From Erwinia sp. 198 (lineage in GTDB: Bacteria; Pseudomonadota; Gammaproteobacteria; Enterobacterales; Enterobacteriaceae), in NCBI RefSeq assembly GCF_003937915.1, contig NZ_RHUM01000015.1, positions 1-64,000 of the forward strand: 64,000 bases of DNA, written 5' to 3'. The notes under the pieces were generated by a model. That model was given only the letters and a program-made list of their open reading frames with translations, was not told where the DNA came from and did not search any database. The translations under genes were made by a program, and so were the position numbers. This document shows positions 43,398 through 53,577 of this stretch, piece after piece (the first letter of the stretch is position 1; every line of letters starts with the position of its first letter).

Positions 43398-45797
43398 ATG
43401 GACACTTCTTCACCCCATTCCGCTACCGAGACTGAATTAGCGCTGCTTGACCGCTACTGGCGCGCCGCTAACTATCTTTCGGTCGGGCAGATTTACCTGA
43501 TGGCGAATCCTCTGCTGCGCGAGCCGCTGCGGCCTGAACATATCAAGCCTCGTTTGCTGGGGCATTGGGGAACCACGCCGGGCCTGAACTTTATCTATGC
43601 GCACCTGAACCGCATTATTCGCCAGCGCGATCTCAACCTGCTTTATATCTGCGGCCCCGGCCACGGCGGGCCAGGCATGGTTGCCAATACCTGGCTGGAA
43701 GGCACCTACAGCGAAATCTACCCAAAAGTCAGCGCGGACGCGCAGGGCATGCAGCACCTTTTCCGTCAGTTTTCGTTTCCCGGCGGCATTCCCAGCCATG
43801 CGGCGCCGGAAACGCCCGGATCTATTCATGAAGGCGGCGAGCTGGGCTATTCGCTGGTGCACGCCTTTGGCGCGGCTTTCGATCATCCGGATCTTATCGT
43901 GCCCTGCGTGATCGGCGATGGCGAAGCGGAAACCGGCCCGCTGGCGGCCAGCTGGCACGGCACCAAGTTTTTAAACGCCGCACGGGACGGCGCCGTGCTG
44001 CCGATCCTGCATCTGAACGGCTACAAAATTGCCAATCCTACGCTGCTTGGCCGCAGCAGCGATGAGGATCTGCGGCAGCTGTTCGCCGGCTATGGCTATG
44101 AACCGCTGTTTGTCAGCGGCGACGACCCGCAAAAAATGCACCGTCTGATGGCAGACACGCTGGATCGCGCTTTCGATCGCATCCGTGACGTCCAGCAGCA
44201 GGCGCGTCATGGCCACACCGGCGACAGCGTACCGGCATGGCCGATGATTATTCTGCGCAGCCCGAAAGGCTGGACCGGCCCAAAAACGGTGGACGGCAAA
44301 AAGGTGGAAGGATTCTGGCGCGCGCATCAGGTGCCGGTTTCCGAATGTCGGGAAAACGACGAGCACCGCCAGCTGTTACAAAACTGGCTGCAAAGCTACC
44401 GGCCTGACGATCTGTTTGATGAACAAGGCAGGCTTAAACCCGAATTGCAGGCGCTGGCGCCACAGGGCGAAAAGCGCATGGGCGCGACGCCTTACGCCAA
44501 CGGCGGCCGGCTGCGCAAACCTCTAAAAACGCGGGATATTCGGGAATTTGCGGTAAAAATCGATAAGCCTGGCGACACGCAGGAGCAGTCTACCGCCGTG
44601 CTGGCGAGCTATCTGAGCGCTATCTTCCGCGATAACCCCGATAACTTCCGCCTGTTTGGCCCGGACGAGACCGCCTCTAACCGGCTGAGCAAGGTTTTTG
44701 ACGTCACTAATCGCACCTGGATGGAGGCGATCCGCGATTACGACGAGCAGCTGGCGCCGGATGGGCGGGTAATGGAAATCCTCAGCGAGCATCAGTGTCA
44801 GGGCTGGCTGGAAGGCTATCTGTTAACCGGTCGCCACGGTCTGTTCAACTGCTACGAAGCCTTTATTCATATTATCGATTCGATGTTCAACCAGCACGCC
44901 AAGTGGCTGAAGGTTTCCCGCAAGCTGCCGTGGCGCGAGCCGATCGCCTCGCTTAACTATCTGCTTTCCTCGCACGTCTGGCGACAGGATCACAATGGCT
45001 ACAGCCATCAGGATCCCGGCTTTATCGATCACGTTATCAACAAGAAAGCCGATATTGTCCGCGTTTATCTGCCGCCGGATGCCAATACCCTGCTATGGGT
45101 CGGCGATCACTGCCTGAAAACCTGGGACCGCATTAACGTGATCGTTGCCGGCAAGCAGCCGGAGCCGCAGTGGTTGAGCATGGATGAGGCCATCGCCCAC
45201 TGTGAGAAAGGCATGGGGATCTGGTCGTGGGCAGGCAACGAGAAGCCGGGCAAACAGCCGGACGTGGTGATGGCCTGCGCGGGCGACGTGCCGACGATGG
45301 AAACGCTGGCGGCCGTCGATCTGCTACGGCAATACCTGCCCGATCTGTCGGTTCGCGTCGTTAACGTTGTGGATTTAATGGCTTTGCAAACCCGCGACCA
45401 GCACCCGCACGGGCTGGAAGAGCAGGATTTCGATGCGATTTTTACGCGTGACAGGCCGGTAATATTCGCTTTCCACGGCTATCCGGCGCTGATCCATCGT
45501 CTGGCCTACCAGCGCAATAATCATCCGAATTTCCACGTCAGAGGCTTCAACGAAGAAGGCACCACCACCACGCCTTTCGATATGACGGTGCTGAACGAAC
45601 TGGATCGTTACCATCTGGCGCAGGAAGCGATCCTGCGCGTGCCAGGGCTACAGGAGAAAGCCGCCGACGTGCTGGACGAGCTTCAGGAGAAGCTGGCGGC
45701 CCATCACGCCTGGGTGCGTGAATACGGCGAGGATATTCCGGAAGTGCGGGACTGGAAGTGGCCGTCGCAGGAAGGCGGCGGCGAGGTCGGCGACTAA
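43398..45797 (+). CDS. xfp: phosphoketolase (Xfp family)
   Basis: TPP enzyme cleaving xylulose-5-P or fructose-6-P with phosphate to acetyl-P plus a shorter sugar phosphate. The 799-residue protein has the N-terminal substrate region ([20 protein letters not shown]), the TPP-binding motif [15 protein letters not shown] (about 174-188), and the C-terminal domain ending in [12 protein letters not shown] typical of phosphoketolases. Whether it prefers one or both substrates cannot be read from sequence. A strong AGGAG site precedes it and terminators flank it, so it is a single-gene unit. E. coli lacks it. Confidence 0.95.
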   Translation: MDTSSPHSATETELALLDRYWRAANYLSVGQIYLMANPLLREPLRPEHIKPRLLGHWGTTPGLNFIYAHLNRIIRQRDLNLLYICGPGHGGPGMVANTWLEGTYSEIYPKVSADAQGMQHLFRQFSFPGGIPSHAAPETPGSIHEGGELGYSLVHAFGAAFDHPDLIVPCVIGDGEAETGPLAASWHGTKFLNAARDGAVLPILHLNGYKIANPTLLGRSSDEDLRQLFAGYGYEPLFVSGDDPQKMHRLMADTLDRAFDRIRDVQQQARHGHTGDSVPAWPMIILRSPKGWTGPKTVDGKKVEGFWRAHQVPVSECRENDEHRQLLQNWLQSYRPDDLFDEQGRLKPELQALAPQGEKRMGATPYANGGRLRKPLKTRDIREFAVKIDKPGDTQEQSTAVLASYLSAIFRDNPDNFRLFGPDETASNRLSKVFDVTNRTWMEAIRDYDEQLAPDGRVMEILSEHQCQGWLEGYLLTGRHGLFNCYEAFIHIIDSMFNQHAKWLKVSRKLPWREPIASLNYLLSSHVWRQDHNGYSHQDPGFIDHVINKKADIVRVYLPPDANTLLWVGDHCLKTWDRINVIVAGKQPEPQWLSMDEAIAHCEKGMGIWSWAGNEKPGKQPDVVMACAGDVPTMETLAAVDLLRQYLPDLSVRVVNVVDLMALQTRDQHPHGLEEQDFDAIFTRDRPVIFAFHGYPALIHRLAYQRNNHPNFHVRGFNEEGTTTTPFDMTVLNELDRYHLAQEAILRVPGLQEKAADVLDELQEKLAAHHAWVREYGEDIPEVRDWKWPSQEGGGEVGD

Positions 45798-45802
45798 GAC
45801 CG

Positions 45803-45829
45803 GGGCGGCGTTCAGGCCGCCCTTTTTTA
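45803..45829 (+). terminator. phosphoketolase terminator
   Basis: The stem GGGCGGC / GCCGCCC is followed by six T. The T-run overlaps the stop of the convergent LysE gene. Confidence 0.88.
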
Positions 45830-46411
45830 TGGCTGTAACACCTCTGCCAACATCCAGCCGATGGTGGCCAACAGCGACAGCGCCATCACGCTGTTAAAGG
45901 CCCGCAGCTTCCACGCCACCTGCAAATGCCTGCCTAACCTGTCGCCCATCATCGCCCAGACCAAAATACAGGGCAGATTCAGCGCGGCGAAACCGCTCAT
46001 TATCGGCAGGATGCCGCTGCTGGCGGAATAGATTAGCGCTACGTTGGTCGCCATCAGCCAGGCTTTTGGATTGACCACCTGAAACAGCGCGCTGCCCAGC
46101 AGCGTCAGCGGCCTCGCTTTTTCCCGCAGTTCCGGCGCGCCCGCGCGGAAAATCTTCCACGACAGCCACAGCAGATAGGCGCAGCCCAGCAGCGTTAAAG
46201 GCAGGCGAATGGTGCTCATCCACAGCAGCAGGCTGTCCAGCAGCAGCGCGGCGATCGCTATCTGCAAGGCGCAGCCCAGCGTGATGCCGAACATCATCGG
46301 CACGGTGCGGCGCATCCCGAAATTAACGCCGGAAGTGGCGAGCATCAGATTGTTCGGCCCGGGCGTGATCGACATAACGGTAACGTAGCTGAAAAAAGAG
46401 GGATCGAGCAT
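45827..46411 (-). CDS. LysE/RhtB-family amino-acid exporter
   Basis: A 194-residue inner-membrane exporter with about six membrane segments and the family signature SITPGPNNLMLATSGVNFG near the N-terminus. A second conserved segment is FQVVNPKAWLMA. The substrate cannot be told from the sequence. The ATG at 46411 is preceded by AGGAG. It is divergent from a MocR-type regulator, a common pairing in which the regulator controls the exporter. Confidence 0.9.
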   Translation of the reverse strand: MLDPSFFSYVTVMSITPGPNNLMLATSGVNFGMRRTVPMMFGITLGCALQIAIAALLLDSLLLWMSTIRLPLTLLGCAYLLWLSWKIFRAGAPELREKARPLTLLGSALFQVVNPKAWLMATNVALIYSASSGILPIMSGFAALNLPCILVWAMMGDRLGRHLQVAWKLRAFNSVMALSLLATIGWMLAEVLQP

Positions 46412-46547
46412 GGCCGCTCTCCTGCAAGGGAATGAGAAGAACATGGTAAGGCGTCTACGGTGATGGTAACAGATTCAGAAATCCACTATTGTTATGAGCA
46501 CAATCTTTATTATCGATTAACTGTACCCATTACCCGGAGACGTGATT

Positions 46548-48005
46548 GTGTCCATTATCGATCCGCCAGAGCAGACGCTGTATCACCAGCTGGCCGAAAC
46601 GCTGGCGGAGGCCATCCACAACGGCACCTGGCTGCCGGGTAGCCGCCTTCCCGCCGTGCGCCGCTGCGCCGCTATTCATCAGGTCAGCGTTAACACCGTG
46701 CTGACGGCCTATCGGCTACTGGAAGATCGCGGACTGATCGAAGCGCGGCCCCAGTCCGGCTACTATGTCCGGGGCGTGCTGCCTTCGTTAAGGGCGCGCA
46801 ACGGCCATCCGTCGCAGGTGCGCACGCCCGGCAGCGAGAAGCTTGATTTGATCGACACCGTCTTTGCGGCGCAAAACCATCCGGACTATATCAACCTTTC
46901 TCTGGCCTGCCCGCAAAACAGCGATTTCTTTCCGACAGCGAAAATCAGCCGCATTATGGCTTCGCTGCTGCGGCGCGAACCTGGGCTGATCGGTCGTTAT
47001 GCGCTGCCGCCGGGAAGCCAGCGTCTGCGTCGTGAAATCGCCCGGCGCGTAGCGGATTTGGGCATGTTGCTCACCGCCGAAGATATTACCCTGACCCACG
47101 GCTGTATGGAGGCACTACAGCTGGCCCTGCGCGCCGTCACCAAACCCGGCGACTGCATCGGGCTGGAAACGCCCACCTATTTCTATCTCTTCCCTCTGGT
47201 AGCGAGCCTGGGCCTGAAGGTGCTCGAGTTGCCTACCGATCCGCAGCACGGTCTGTCGCTGGACGCGCTGGAGCTGGTGCTGCGTGAGCAGCGCATTCAG
47301 GCGCTGGTAGCCATGCCGACGGTACAAAATCCGCTGGGCTGCACCATGCGGCTGGAGGATAAAAAGCGGTTGGCGAAGCTGGTTAACCATTATCAGGTGC
47401 CGCTGATCGAGGATGGGCTTTATGACGAGCTGCAATTCTGCTGGCCGCTGTCGCCAGCGGTAAAAGCTTTCGATACGGATGGCTGGGTGCTGCACTGCGC
47501 CAGCTTTACCAAAACGGTCGCGCCCGATTTTCACGTTGGCTGGATAGCGGCGGGACGTTTTTCCCGAGCGCTGGCGCGGCTCAAGTCGGTTTCTTCCCTG
47601 ACGGAATCAAAATTGCTGAGCGAAACGCTTGGGCTGTTTCTGGAATCCGGCGGCTACGATCGTCATCTTCGCACCATGCGCCGCCGCTATGCCACGTTAA
47701 TGGATGAGGCGCGCGGCCTGATCGCCCGGCATTTCCCACAGGGCACCAGAGCGACGCTGCCCAGCGGCGGCTTTATTTTTTGGGTCGAGCTGCCGGGCCA
47801 GATCGACTGCATCGACCTGTTCCACCGCCTGTTGCAGGAAAAAATCTGCCTGACGCCGGGCGCGCTCTATACGCTGAGCGACCGCTGCAACAGCGCGATC
47901 CGGCTGACCTGCTGCTACCACTTTGACGAACGCTATACCTGGGCGCTGAAGCGCACAGGCGAGCTGGCCTGCGAGATGAGCGGCATCCCGCCCGGCATCG
48001 CCTGA
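46548..48005 (+). CDS. MocR-type (GntR-aminotransferase) transcriptional regulator
   Basis: A protein of about 485 residues with an N-terminal GntR winged helix (about 1-75, with SRLPAVRRCAAIHQVSVNTV) and a C-terminal fold-type I aminotransferase domain binding PLP. The PLP lysine is in SFTKTVAPDFHVGW, with the partner motifs MPTVQNPLG and EDGLYDEL. Two GTG starts compete; that at 46548 has correct spacing from GGAG. It probably senses an amino acid or vitamer through PLP and controls the divergent exporter. It resembles E. coli YdcR in organisation. Confidence 0.9.
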   Translation: MSIIDPPEQTLYHQLAETLAEAIHNGTWLPGSRLPAVRRCAAIHQVSVNTVLTAYRLLEDRGLIEARPQSGYYVRGVLPSLRARNGHPSQVRTPGSEKLDLIDTVFAAQNHPDYINLSLACPQNSDFFPTAKISRIMASLLRREPGLIGRYALPPGSQRLRREIARRVADLGMLLTAEDITLTHGCMEALQLALRAVTKPGDCIGLETPTYFYLFPLVASLGLKVLELPTDPQHGLSLDALELVLREQRIQALVAMPTVQNPLGCTMRLEDKKRLAKLVNHYQVPLIEDGLYDELQFCWPLSPAVKAFDTDGWVLHCASFTKTVAPDFHVGWIAAGRFSRALARLKSVSSLTESKLLSETLGLFLESGGYDRHLRTMRRRYATLMDEARGLIARHFPQGTRATLPSGGFIFWVELPGQIDCIDLFHRLLQEKICLTPGALYTLSDRCNSAIRLTCCYHFDERYTWALKRTGELACEMSGIPPGIA

Positions 48006-48009
48006 GCCG

Positions 48010-48633
48010 TTACGGCATCCCGTTGCGTCCCCAGTGCGCGTAACCCTTGCGTTTCGTCAGGCGCTCGTAATAGGCGCGCACCGCCGCCAGCTCGGGATGC
48101 TCCATCGGCGTTTCATACCAGCGGTTCACCGACAGCCCAATCGGAATATCGGCCAGCGAGAACGCGTCGCCCGCGACAAAAGCGCCGGTTTTTTCCAGCT
48201 GCTGATTAAGAATAGCCATCGTGTAGTTCCAGCCTTTACAGGCGGCGGCCAGCAGGCGCGGATCCTGATGAGCGGGAGAGTGCCGCACCAGCGACATAAA
48301 CGCATAGCGCCAGGACGTATTCAGTTCGGTGGCCTGCCAGTCAATCCACTGATCGACTCGCCCACGCGCGCGCGGTTCCCGTGGGTAGAGCCAGTCGCCT
48401 TCATAAGCGTTCGCCAGATAGCGAATGATGGCGTTGGACTCCCATAAAATAAAATCGCCTTCCTGAATAACCGGCATTAATGCGTTGGGATTAAGCGCCC
48501 TGAATTCAGCTTCCTGAGGCGACCTGGCGCCTTCGCCCCACTCTTCGCGTGCAAAGGCGATACCCAGTTCTTCACAGGACCACAGGACTTTACGGACGTT
48601 GATAGACGATGCACGCCCCAGTATTTTCAGCAT
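48010..48633 (-). CDS. glutathione S-transferase family protein
   Basis: A 207-residue protein with an N-terminal thioredoxin-fold GST domain (1-about 80), including the N-terminal Ser region [10 protein letters not shown] and the glutathione-binding segment [19 protein letters not shown]. The C-terminal domain is helical (about 88-200). It is similar in layout to E. coli GstB. The substrate is unknown. It converges tail to tail with the MocR gene, with a 4-bp gap. Confidence 0.9.
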   Translation of the reverse strand: MLKILGRASSINVRKVLWSCEELGIAFAREEWGEGARSPQEAEFRALNPNALMPVIQEGDFILWESNAIIRYLANAYEGDWLYPREPRARGRVDQWIDWQATELNTSWRYAFMSLVRHSPAHQDPRLLAAACKGWNYTMAILNQQLEKTGAFVAGDAFSLADIPIGLSVNRWYETPMEHPELAAVRAYYERLTKRKGYAHWGRNGMP

Positions 48634-48782
48634 ATTTCCGTCACTTTTTTGTTCGGGTTAGGCTACCTGTTACAGCGTGAACTGATAACGGTGCTCCTTA
48701 ACCTGAAAATAGCACCTCTTCAGCACCCCGACCGTGAAAATTCCTGATATTGTCAAAGAAAATTAATGGAAAGGAGAGACAG

Positions 48783-49634
48783 ATGACGCAGCTACGCGCT
48801 TTTAAACAGGTTGATGTTTTTACCTCTTCGCCCTTAAACGGCAACCCGCTGGCGGTGATCATGGCGGCCGAAGATCTCAGCACAGAGCAGATGCAGGCCG
48901 TGGCCCGCTGGACGCATTTATCGGAAACCACCTTTGTTCTGCCCGCAACCGATGCGGCCGCCGATTATCGGGTGCGTATTTTTACGCCGGACGGCGAACT
49001 GCCGTTCGCAGGCCATCCAACGCTTGGTACGGCCCATGCGCTGCTGGAATCTGGTATTAGCCTGAAGAAGCCGGGCCAGATTGTGCAGCAGTGCGAGCTG
49101 GGGCTGGTAAAGGTTAAGATTGCCGACGACGGCGCGCTGGCTTTTGCCGCCCCGGAGGCGACGCTGACGGAATTTAACGAGGCGCCGCTGGGCAGCGCGT
49201 TAAACACCGATGCGATAGAAACCCGTCTGCCGGTAATGATTGCGGATATGGGCATCCGTTTTCTGCTGGTGCCAATGGTTTCCGCCGAAGCGGTGCTGGC
49301 GATCAAACCCAACGTTACGGAATTTGAACGGCTGCTGAAAAAAGCCCGCGTGACCGGCGTGATGCCGTTTGGCCCTTTACAGGGCGCAGCGGAACAGTAT
49401 GAGGTGCGCGGCCTGCTGATGGAGCACGGCTCGCTGTGCGAAGATCCCGTGACCGGCAGCGCCAACGCCTGTCTCGCCCGCTACCTGCAGGCGCAGGGCG
49501 TGGAGCTGGACTACCGCGTGCGTCAGGGCACGGCCTTACAGCGTGCCGGTCGCCTGAGCGTAAGCTGGGCGTCGGGCACCGCCTGGATTGGCGGCCAGAC
49601 GGTTACGGTCATAGACGGCACTATCCGTCTTTAA
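48783..49634 (+). CDS. PhzF-family isomerase/epimerase
   Basis: A 283-residue protein of the PhzF (diaminopimelate-epimerase-like) fold, with the catalytic Glu in HLSETTFVL (about 44) and the conserved FTPDGELPFAGHPTLGTAHAL and EDPVTGSANACLARYL segments. These define the family, but not the substrate; no phenazine genes are nearby. The frame opens at 48750, but the ATG at 48783 follows AAGGAGA directly. Confidence 0.9.
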   Translation: MTQLRAFKQVDVFTSSPLNGNPLAVIMAAEDLSTEQMQAVARWTHLSETTFVLPATDAAADYRVRIFTPDGELPFAGHPTLGTAHALLESGISLKKPGQIVQQCELGLVKVKIADDGALAFAAPEATLTEFNEAPLGSALNTDAIETRLPVMIADMGIRFLLVPMVSAEAVLAIKPNVTEFERLLKKARVTGVMPFGPLQGAAEQYEVRGLLMEHGSLCEDPVTGSANACLARYLQAQGVELDYRVRQGTALQRAGRLSVSWASGTAWIGGQTVTVIDGTIRL

Positions 49635-49676
49635 GGCTAAAGCCGGGGGGCGCGACGCTTTCTGGCCTGAAACGTC

Positions 49677-50435
49677 TCAGAGAAACATGCCGCCGGACGC
49701 CTCGATGCGCTGTCCGGTGATCCAGGCGCTTTCGTCACTGAACAACATGGCGATCGCCTTGCCGATATCGTCCGGCAGCCCCACGCGACCCAGCGCCGTG
49801 ACGGAAGAGATAAACGCATTGATTTGCGGATTGTCGCGCACTCGCCCATCGCTGAAATCCGTTGCGATAGCGCCGGGCGCCAGGATATTGACGCGAATGC
49901 CCCGCGCCGCCAGCTCTTTCGCCTGATAGCGCGTTAACACTTCCATCGCACCTTTTACCGCCGCATACGCCCCGGAGCCGGGCTGGCTGAAGCGCGTCAG
50001 ACCGCTGGAAACATTAAGGATATGCCCGCCGTTGGCTATCAGCGGCAGCAGCTGCTGCGTCAGAAAAAACGGCCCCTTGAAATGGACGTTGACCAAAGCC
50101 TCGAGCTGCGCTTCCGTGGTCGACGCAAAGGGCTCATGCAGCGCCGTTCCTGCGTTGTTTAATAAATAATCAAAGCTGTCACGCTGCCAGATCGCTTTTA
50201 GCTGTTTTTGCACTTCGCTGACAAAGCCGGGAGAGGCCTGGCTGTCGCCTACGTCCAGCGGTAGCGCGACACCACGGGCGCCCAGCGCTTCAATTTCTTT
50301 AACGACCGCCTGCGCCTGTTGTTCTTTACTGCGCCAGGTAAAAATCACGTCAACGCCCTTTTCAGCCAGCTTCAGCGCGCCGTTTCTGCCTAAACCCCGG
50401 CTGCCGCCGGTGATAACCGCAATTTTATGGCTCAT
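49677..50435 (-). CDS. short-chain dehydrogenase/reductase (SDR)
   Basis: A 252-residue NAD(P)-dependent oxidoreductase with the cofactor loop TGGSRGLGR (about 9-17), NNAG motif (LLNNAGTA), catalytic Ser in NVSSGLT, and YAAVK with Tyr and Lys. The Arg after the glycine-rich loop suggests NADPH. The substrate is unknown. It starts at 50435 after a GGAG site and is divergent from a LysR regulator that probably controls it. Confidence 0.92.
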   Translation of the reverse strand: MSHKIAVITGGSRGLGRNGALKLAEKGVDVIFTWRSKEQQAQAVVKEIEALGARGVALPLDVGDSQASPGFVSEVQKQLKAIWQRDSFDYLLNNAGTALHEPFASTTEAQLEALVNVHFKGPFFLTQQLLPLIANGGHILNVSSGLTRFSQPGSGAYAAVKGAMEVLTRYQAKELAARGIRVNILAPGAIATDFSDGRVRDNPQINAFISSVTALGRVGLPDDIGKAIAMLFSDESAWITGQRIEASGGMFL

Positions 50436-50550
50436 TTCTCGCTCCGTAGGTTCCGCTGTGGATAAAAAACAGGATATTGCCCACAAAGCGATCTATAAAT
50501 GGTTTTGGCTACGCATCACTGTTTCGTTATAAGCAACAATGGGCGGATAA

Positions 50551-51450
50551 ATGGATAAAATTCACGCAATGCAGGTGTTTGTCAGGGTCGCTGAACTCCA
50601 GAGTTTCACCCGTGCTGCCGACAGCATGGGATTGCCTAAAGGCAGCCTGTCGCGGCAGCTGCAATCGCTGGAAAACGCGATGGGCGTACGGCTGCTGCAC
50701 CGCACTACACGACGCGTCCAGCTGACGCAGGACGGCATGATTTATTATGAGCGCTGCCGCGACGTGCTGGCGACGCTGGATGAAATGGATTCGCTGTTCC
50801 AGCACGATCCCGCCACGCTAAGCGGCAAGCTGCGGGTGGATATGCCCGTTAGCATGGCGTGCGACTATATCCTGCCGCTGCTGCCGGATTTTATGCAGCA
50901 CTATCCCGGCATCGAACTGGAGCTGAGCAGCAGCGACAGACGCGTGGACGTGGTACGGGAAGGCTTTGACTGCGTGGTGCGCGTCGGCGTGCTGGAAAGT
51001 TCCGGCCTGATCGCCAGGCCTTTGGGGAAGCTGACGTTGATTAACTGCGCCAGTCCTGACTATCTGGCGCGTTTTGGTACGCCGACCACGCCAGAGGATC
51101 TCGTCTCGCACGCGATGGTGCACTACAGCCAGCAGATTGGCGTGCAGCCGACGGGCTTTGAATACTTCGACGGTAAAAATAGCCGCTATATTCAAACCGG
51201 CGGAACGGTAACCGTCAACAGCACGGAAACCTATCGCGCCGCCTGTCTGGCCGGTCTGGGCATTATTCAGGTGCCGCAGCGCGGCGTAAAACAGGCGCTG
51301 ACCGAGCGAAAGCTGGTCGAGATCCTGCCGCATTTTCGCGCCGAACCGATGCCCGTTTCGCTGATTTATCCCCATCGCCGCAACCTGACACGTCGGGTTC
51401 AGGTCTTTATGGAATGGCTGACTCAGGCAATGAAACACTACGTTGCCTGA
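50551..51450 (+). CDS. LysR-family transcriptional regulator
   Basis: A 299-residue regulator with a winged helix-turn-helix (about 1-60, LQSFTRAADSMGLPKGSLSRQL) and a ligand-binding domain. It lies between an SDR gene (divergent) and yhjD (downstream, 56 bp). E. coli also has a LysR gene, yhjC, directly before yhjD, so this may be its counterpart, but divergent location next to the SDR equally suggests local control. Confidence 0.88.
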   Translation: MDKIHAMQVFVRVAELQSFTRAADSMGLPKGSLSRQLQSLENAMGVRLLHRTTRRVQLTQDGMIYYERCRDVLATLDEMDSLFQHDPATLSGKLRVDMPVSMACDYILPLLPDFMQHYPGIELELSSSDRRVDVVREGFDCVVRVGVLESSGLIARPLGKLTLINCASPDYLARFGTPTTPEDLVSHAMVHYSQQIGVQPTGFEYFDGKNSRYIQTGGTVTVNSTETYRAACLAGLGIIQVPQRGVKQALTERKLVEILPHFRAEPMPVSLIYPHRRNLTRRVQVFMEWLTQAMKHYVA

Positions 51451-51506
51451 GCGTCCGGCTATAATTTGTTTTACGCCATGCACTTGAAGGATATGAAGAA
51501 GGATCC

Positions 51507-52502
51507 ATGAAGGAAAATAAACCCGAAGAGCAAAAAGCGGAAAAGCCGCTGATTAATATCAAAACCGGCAATAAAACCGTCGATAAGTCGATTACGCGCG
51601 TTTCCCGTCTGGCAAGCTGGTTTCAGGCTATTCCGGCGGTGGCGCATTTTATCCGTGCCGGAGAGCGCTTTACCGACCGCATGGGCAGCCAGTTTGGCGC
51701 GGCGATCACCTATTTTTCTTTTCTTTCGCTGATCCCCATTCTGATGGTGTCGTTTGCAGGCGTGGGTTTCATACTTGCTTCCAATCAGGATCTGCTAACG
51801 GATTTGATCGACAGAATGGTTAACAGCATCAGCGATCCTACGCTGGCCACCACGCTGAAGAACACCGTTAAAACGGCCGTCGAGCAGCGCACTACCGTGG
51901 GGATCACCGGCCTGCTGGTGGCGCTCTATTCCGGCATCAGCTGGATGGGCAACCTGCGTGAAGCCGTTCGCGCGCAGTCGCGCGACGTCTGGGAACGTAA
52001 CCAGCAGGATAAAGAAAAGATTTACTTCAAATACACCCGCGATTTCATCTCGCTGATAGGCCTGGTGCTGGCGCTGTTTATTACGATCATGCTGACTTCG
52101 GTCGCCGGCGCGGCGCAGGACGCCATTGTGCGGGCGCTGGGTCTGGACGGTATCGAATGGCTGCGCCCGGCGATGACCACCATTGCCCTGACCATCTCTA
52201 TCCTGGCAAACTATCTGCTGTTTCTGTGGATTTTCTGGCGCCTGCCTCGCCACAAGCCGCGTAAAAAAGCGCTGTTTCGCGGGACGCTGCTCGCCGCTAT
52301 CGGCTTTGAGGTGATTAAGGCGATTATGACCATGACGTTGCCGAAGCTGGCATCTTCACCTTCCGGCGCGGCATTTGGTTCCGTGCTCGGCCTGATGGCT
52401 TTCTTCTACTTTTTCGCCCGGCTGACGCTGTTCTGCGCCGCCTGGATAGCCACGGCGGAATATGCGGATGATGAGCCGGAGCAGGTTAATACCCCGGTCT
52501 GA
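51507..52502 (+). CDS. yhjD: YihY/BrkB-family inner-membrane protein YhjD
   Basis: A 331-residue protein with a polar N-terminus (about 1-65) and six membrane segments, matching E. coli YhjD in length and sequence pattern (GAAITYFSFLSLIPILMVSF, GISWMGNLREAVRAQ). In E. coli, changes in YhjD suppress loss of Kdo on lipid A, suggesting a link to lipid A transport; the normal role is unclear. A strong AAGAAGGA site precedes the ATG. Confidence 0.88.
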   Translation: MKENKPEEQKAEKPLINIKTGNKTVDKSITRVSRLASWFQAIPAVAHFIRAGERFTDRMGSQFGAAITYFSFLSLIPILMVSFAGVGFILASNQDLLTDLIDRMVNSISDPTLATTLKNTVKTAVEQRTTVGITGLLVALYSGISWMGNLREAVRAQSRDVWERNQQDKEKIYFKYTRDFISLIGLVLALFITIMLTSVAGAAQDAIVRALGLDGIEWLRPAMTTIALTISILANYLLFLWIFWRLPRHKPRKKALFRGTLLAAIGFEVIKAIMTMTLPKLASSPSGAAFGSVLGLMAFFYFFARLTLFCAAWIATAEYADDEPEQVNTPV

Positions 52503-52508
52503 TAGCAA

Positions 52509-53267
52509 TCAGGATGACGGCTGCAAAATGCTGCAGCTGTGATCCTGAAGCTCTTCCGCTGAACCCTGATTCAGCAGCAGCAGGTTGCGTTTAATTACCA
52601 TCAGCACCCGCATGCCGCCCGGCATCGCCGCCACCGCGATACCGTATTTCCCCATCTCCTCACGCGCGCCCGGCAACTCGTTTGCAATGCGGACAAACGG
52701 GCTGGTTTTTTTCAGTTCGTCACGGCTCACTATCCTGATCTGGTACTCGTGCTTACCCAACTGCGCCGACTGCCATTTCTCGCTTAGCGAGCTGTTCAGG
52801 CTGTCCAACCGCCGCCGAATATCCGGACGCAGGCAGGAGATATGAATATGCAGCTGATTTTGCGTTCTGCCGCGCTGCGAGTTAATGCTTAATGCTACCG
52901 CGCTGTCGTCTACCGGCGAGCCGCGACGCTCAGCCATATAGTGACGCGCGTGCCAGGCCTCGGCAAAATAGTTAGGAGCAAAAGGATTAAGCAGCTCGGG
53001 GCTTTCGATACCGGCGAGCTTTTTCACGGGCATCAACAGAAACTGCAGCGGCCCTTCCCGATCTTTCATCACCACGTACCCGTTGCGCAAATCTACAATT
53101 CGGCAGGGTGCCGGATCGTTGTTTTGTTGCTGATTGGGTACGCACTGCTGGCTGACAATATTCCATAATGCATTGGCATTATGTTTAAAACTGAGCGCTT
53201 TGCAGCCTGCGATAACAGCCACGGACGCCACGATGCCCGTAATCAGGACACGCGTTCCTCCCTGCAT
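52509..53267 (-). CDS. cdh: CDP-diacylglycerol pyrophosphatase Cdh
   Basis: Hydrolyses CDP-diacylglycerol to phosphatidate and CMP. The 252-residue protein has an N-terminal membrane anchor or signal (about 7-22, which ends VIAGC) and the HIT-like catalytic motif LHIHISCLRPDI. It resumes the E. coli gene order (tpiA, cdh, sbp, pfkA) after the inserted block and converges with yhjD. Confidence 0.95.
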   Translation of the reverse strand: MQGGTRVLITGIVASVAVIAGCKALSFKHNANALWNIVSQQCVPNQQQNNDPAPCRIVDLRNGYVVMKDREGPLQFLLMPVKKLAGIESPELLNPFAPNYFAEAWHARHYMAERRGSPVDDSAVALSINSQRGRTQNQLHIHISCLRPDIRRRLDSLNSSLSEKWQSAQLGKHEYQIRIVSRDELKKTSPFVRIANELPGAREEMGKYGIAVAAMPGGMRVLMVIKRNLLLLNQGSAEELQDHSCSILQPSS

Positions 53268-53577
53268 GACAACAACCTCTGCGCGTTAAATTGCGCATAA
53301 TGTAAACGAATCATTGTTAAAGGTCATGTTAAATAATCAACACGCGTGACTATTTGGCGGAAGCTTTTTGGAATCAGCAGGATATAACGAATAAAACAAA
53401 AGCCAGTCGGATGACTGGCTTCTGACTGATAATAAACTCATCCTGTGTCATCAGATCGCGTTTGGGCCGGTGAAAAACAGCAGAGGCCGGAACAGGGACG
53501 CGCCCGTCCGTGGAGTCTCGTTTTGCTGCCAAACACCCTTCTCACCAACGCCTTACTTTGTCGGCAGCCTGAAGATA
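53268..53577. other. cdh upstream region and sbp 3' untranslated region
   Basis: About 310 bp with no protein gene that I can support. The left part (53268-53390) is the cdh upstream region. The right part (53422-53577) lies between the sbp stop and the sbp terminator and is therefore transcribed as an unusually long 3' untranslated tail. Confidence 0.55.
53391..53422 (-). terminator. sbp terminator
   Basis: On the minus strand AGCCAGTC / GACTGGCT forms an 8-bp stem with an ATCC loop, followed by TTTGTTTTATT. It lies about 155 bp past the sbp stop. Confidence 0.8.
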
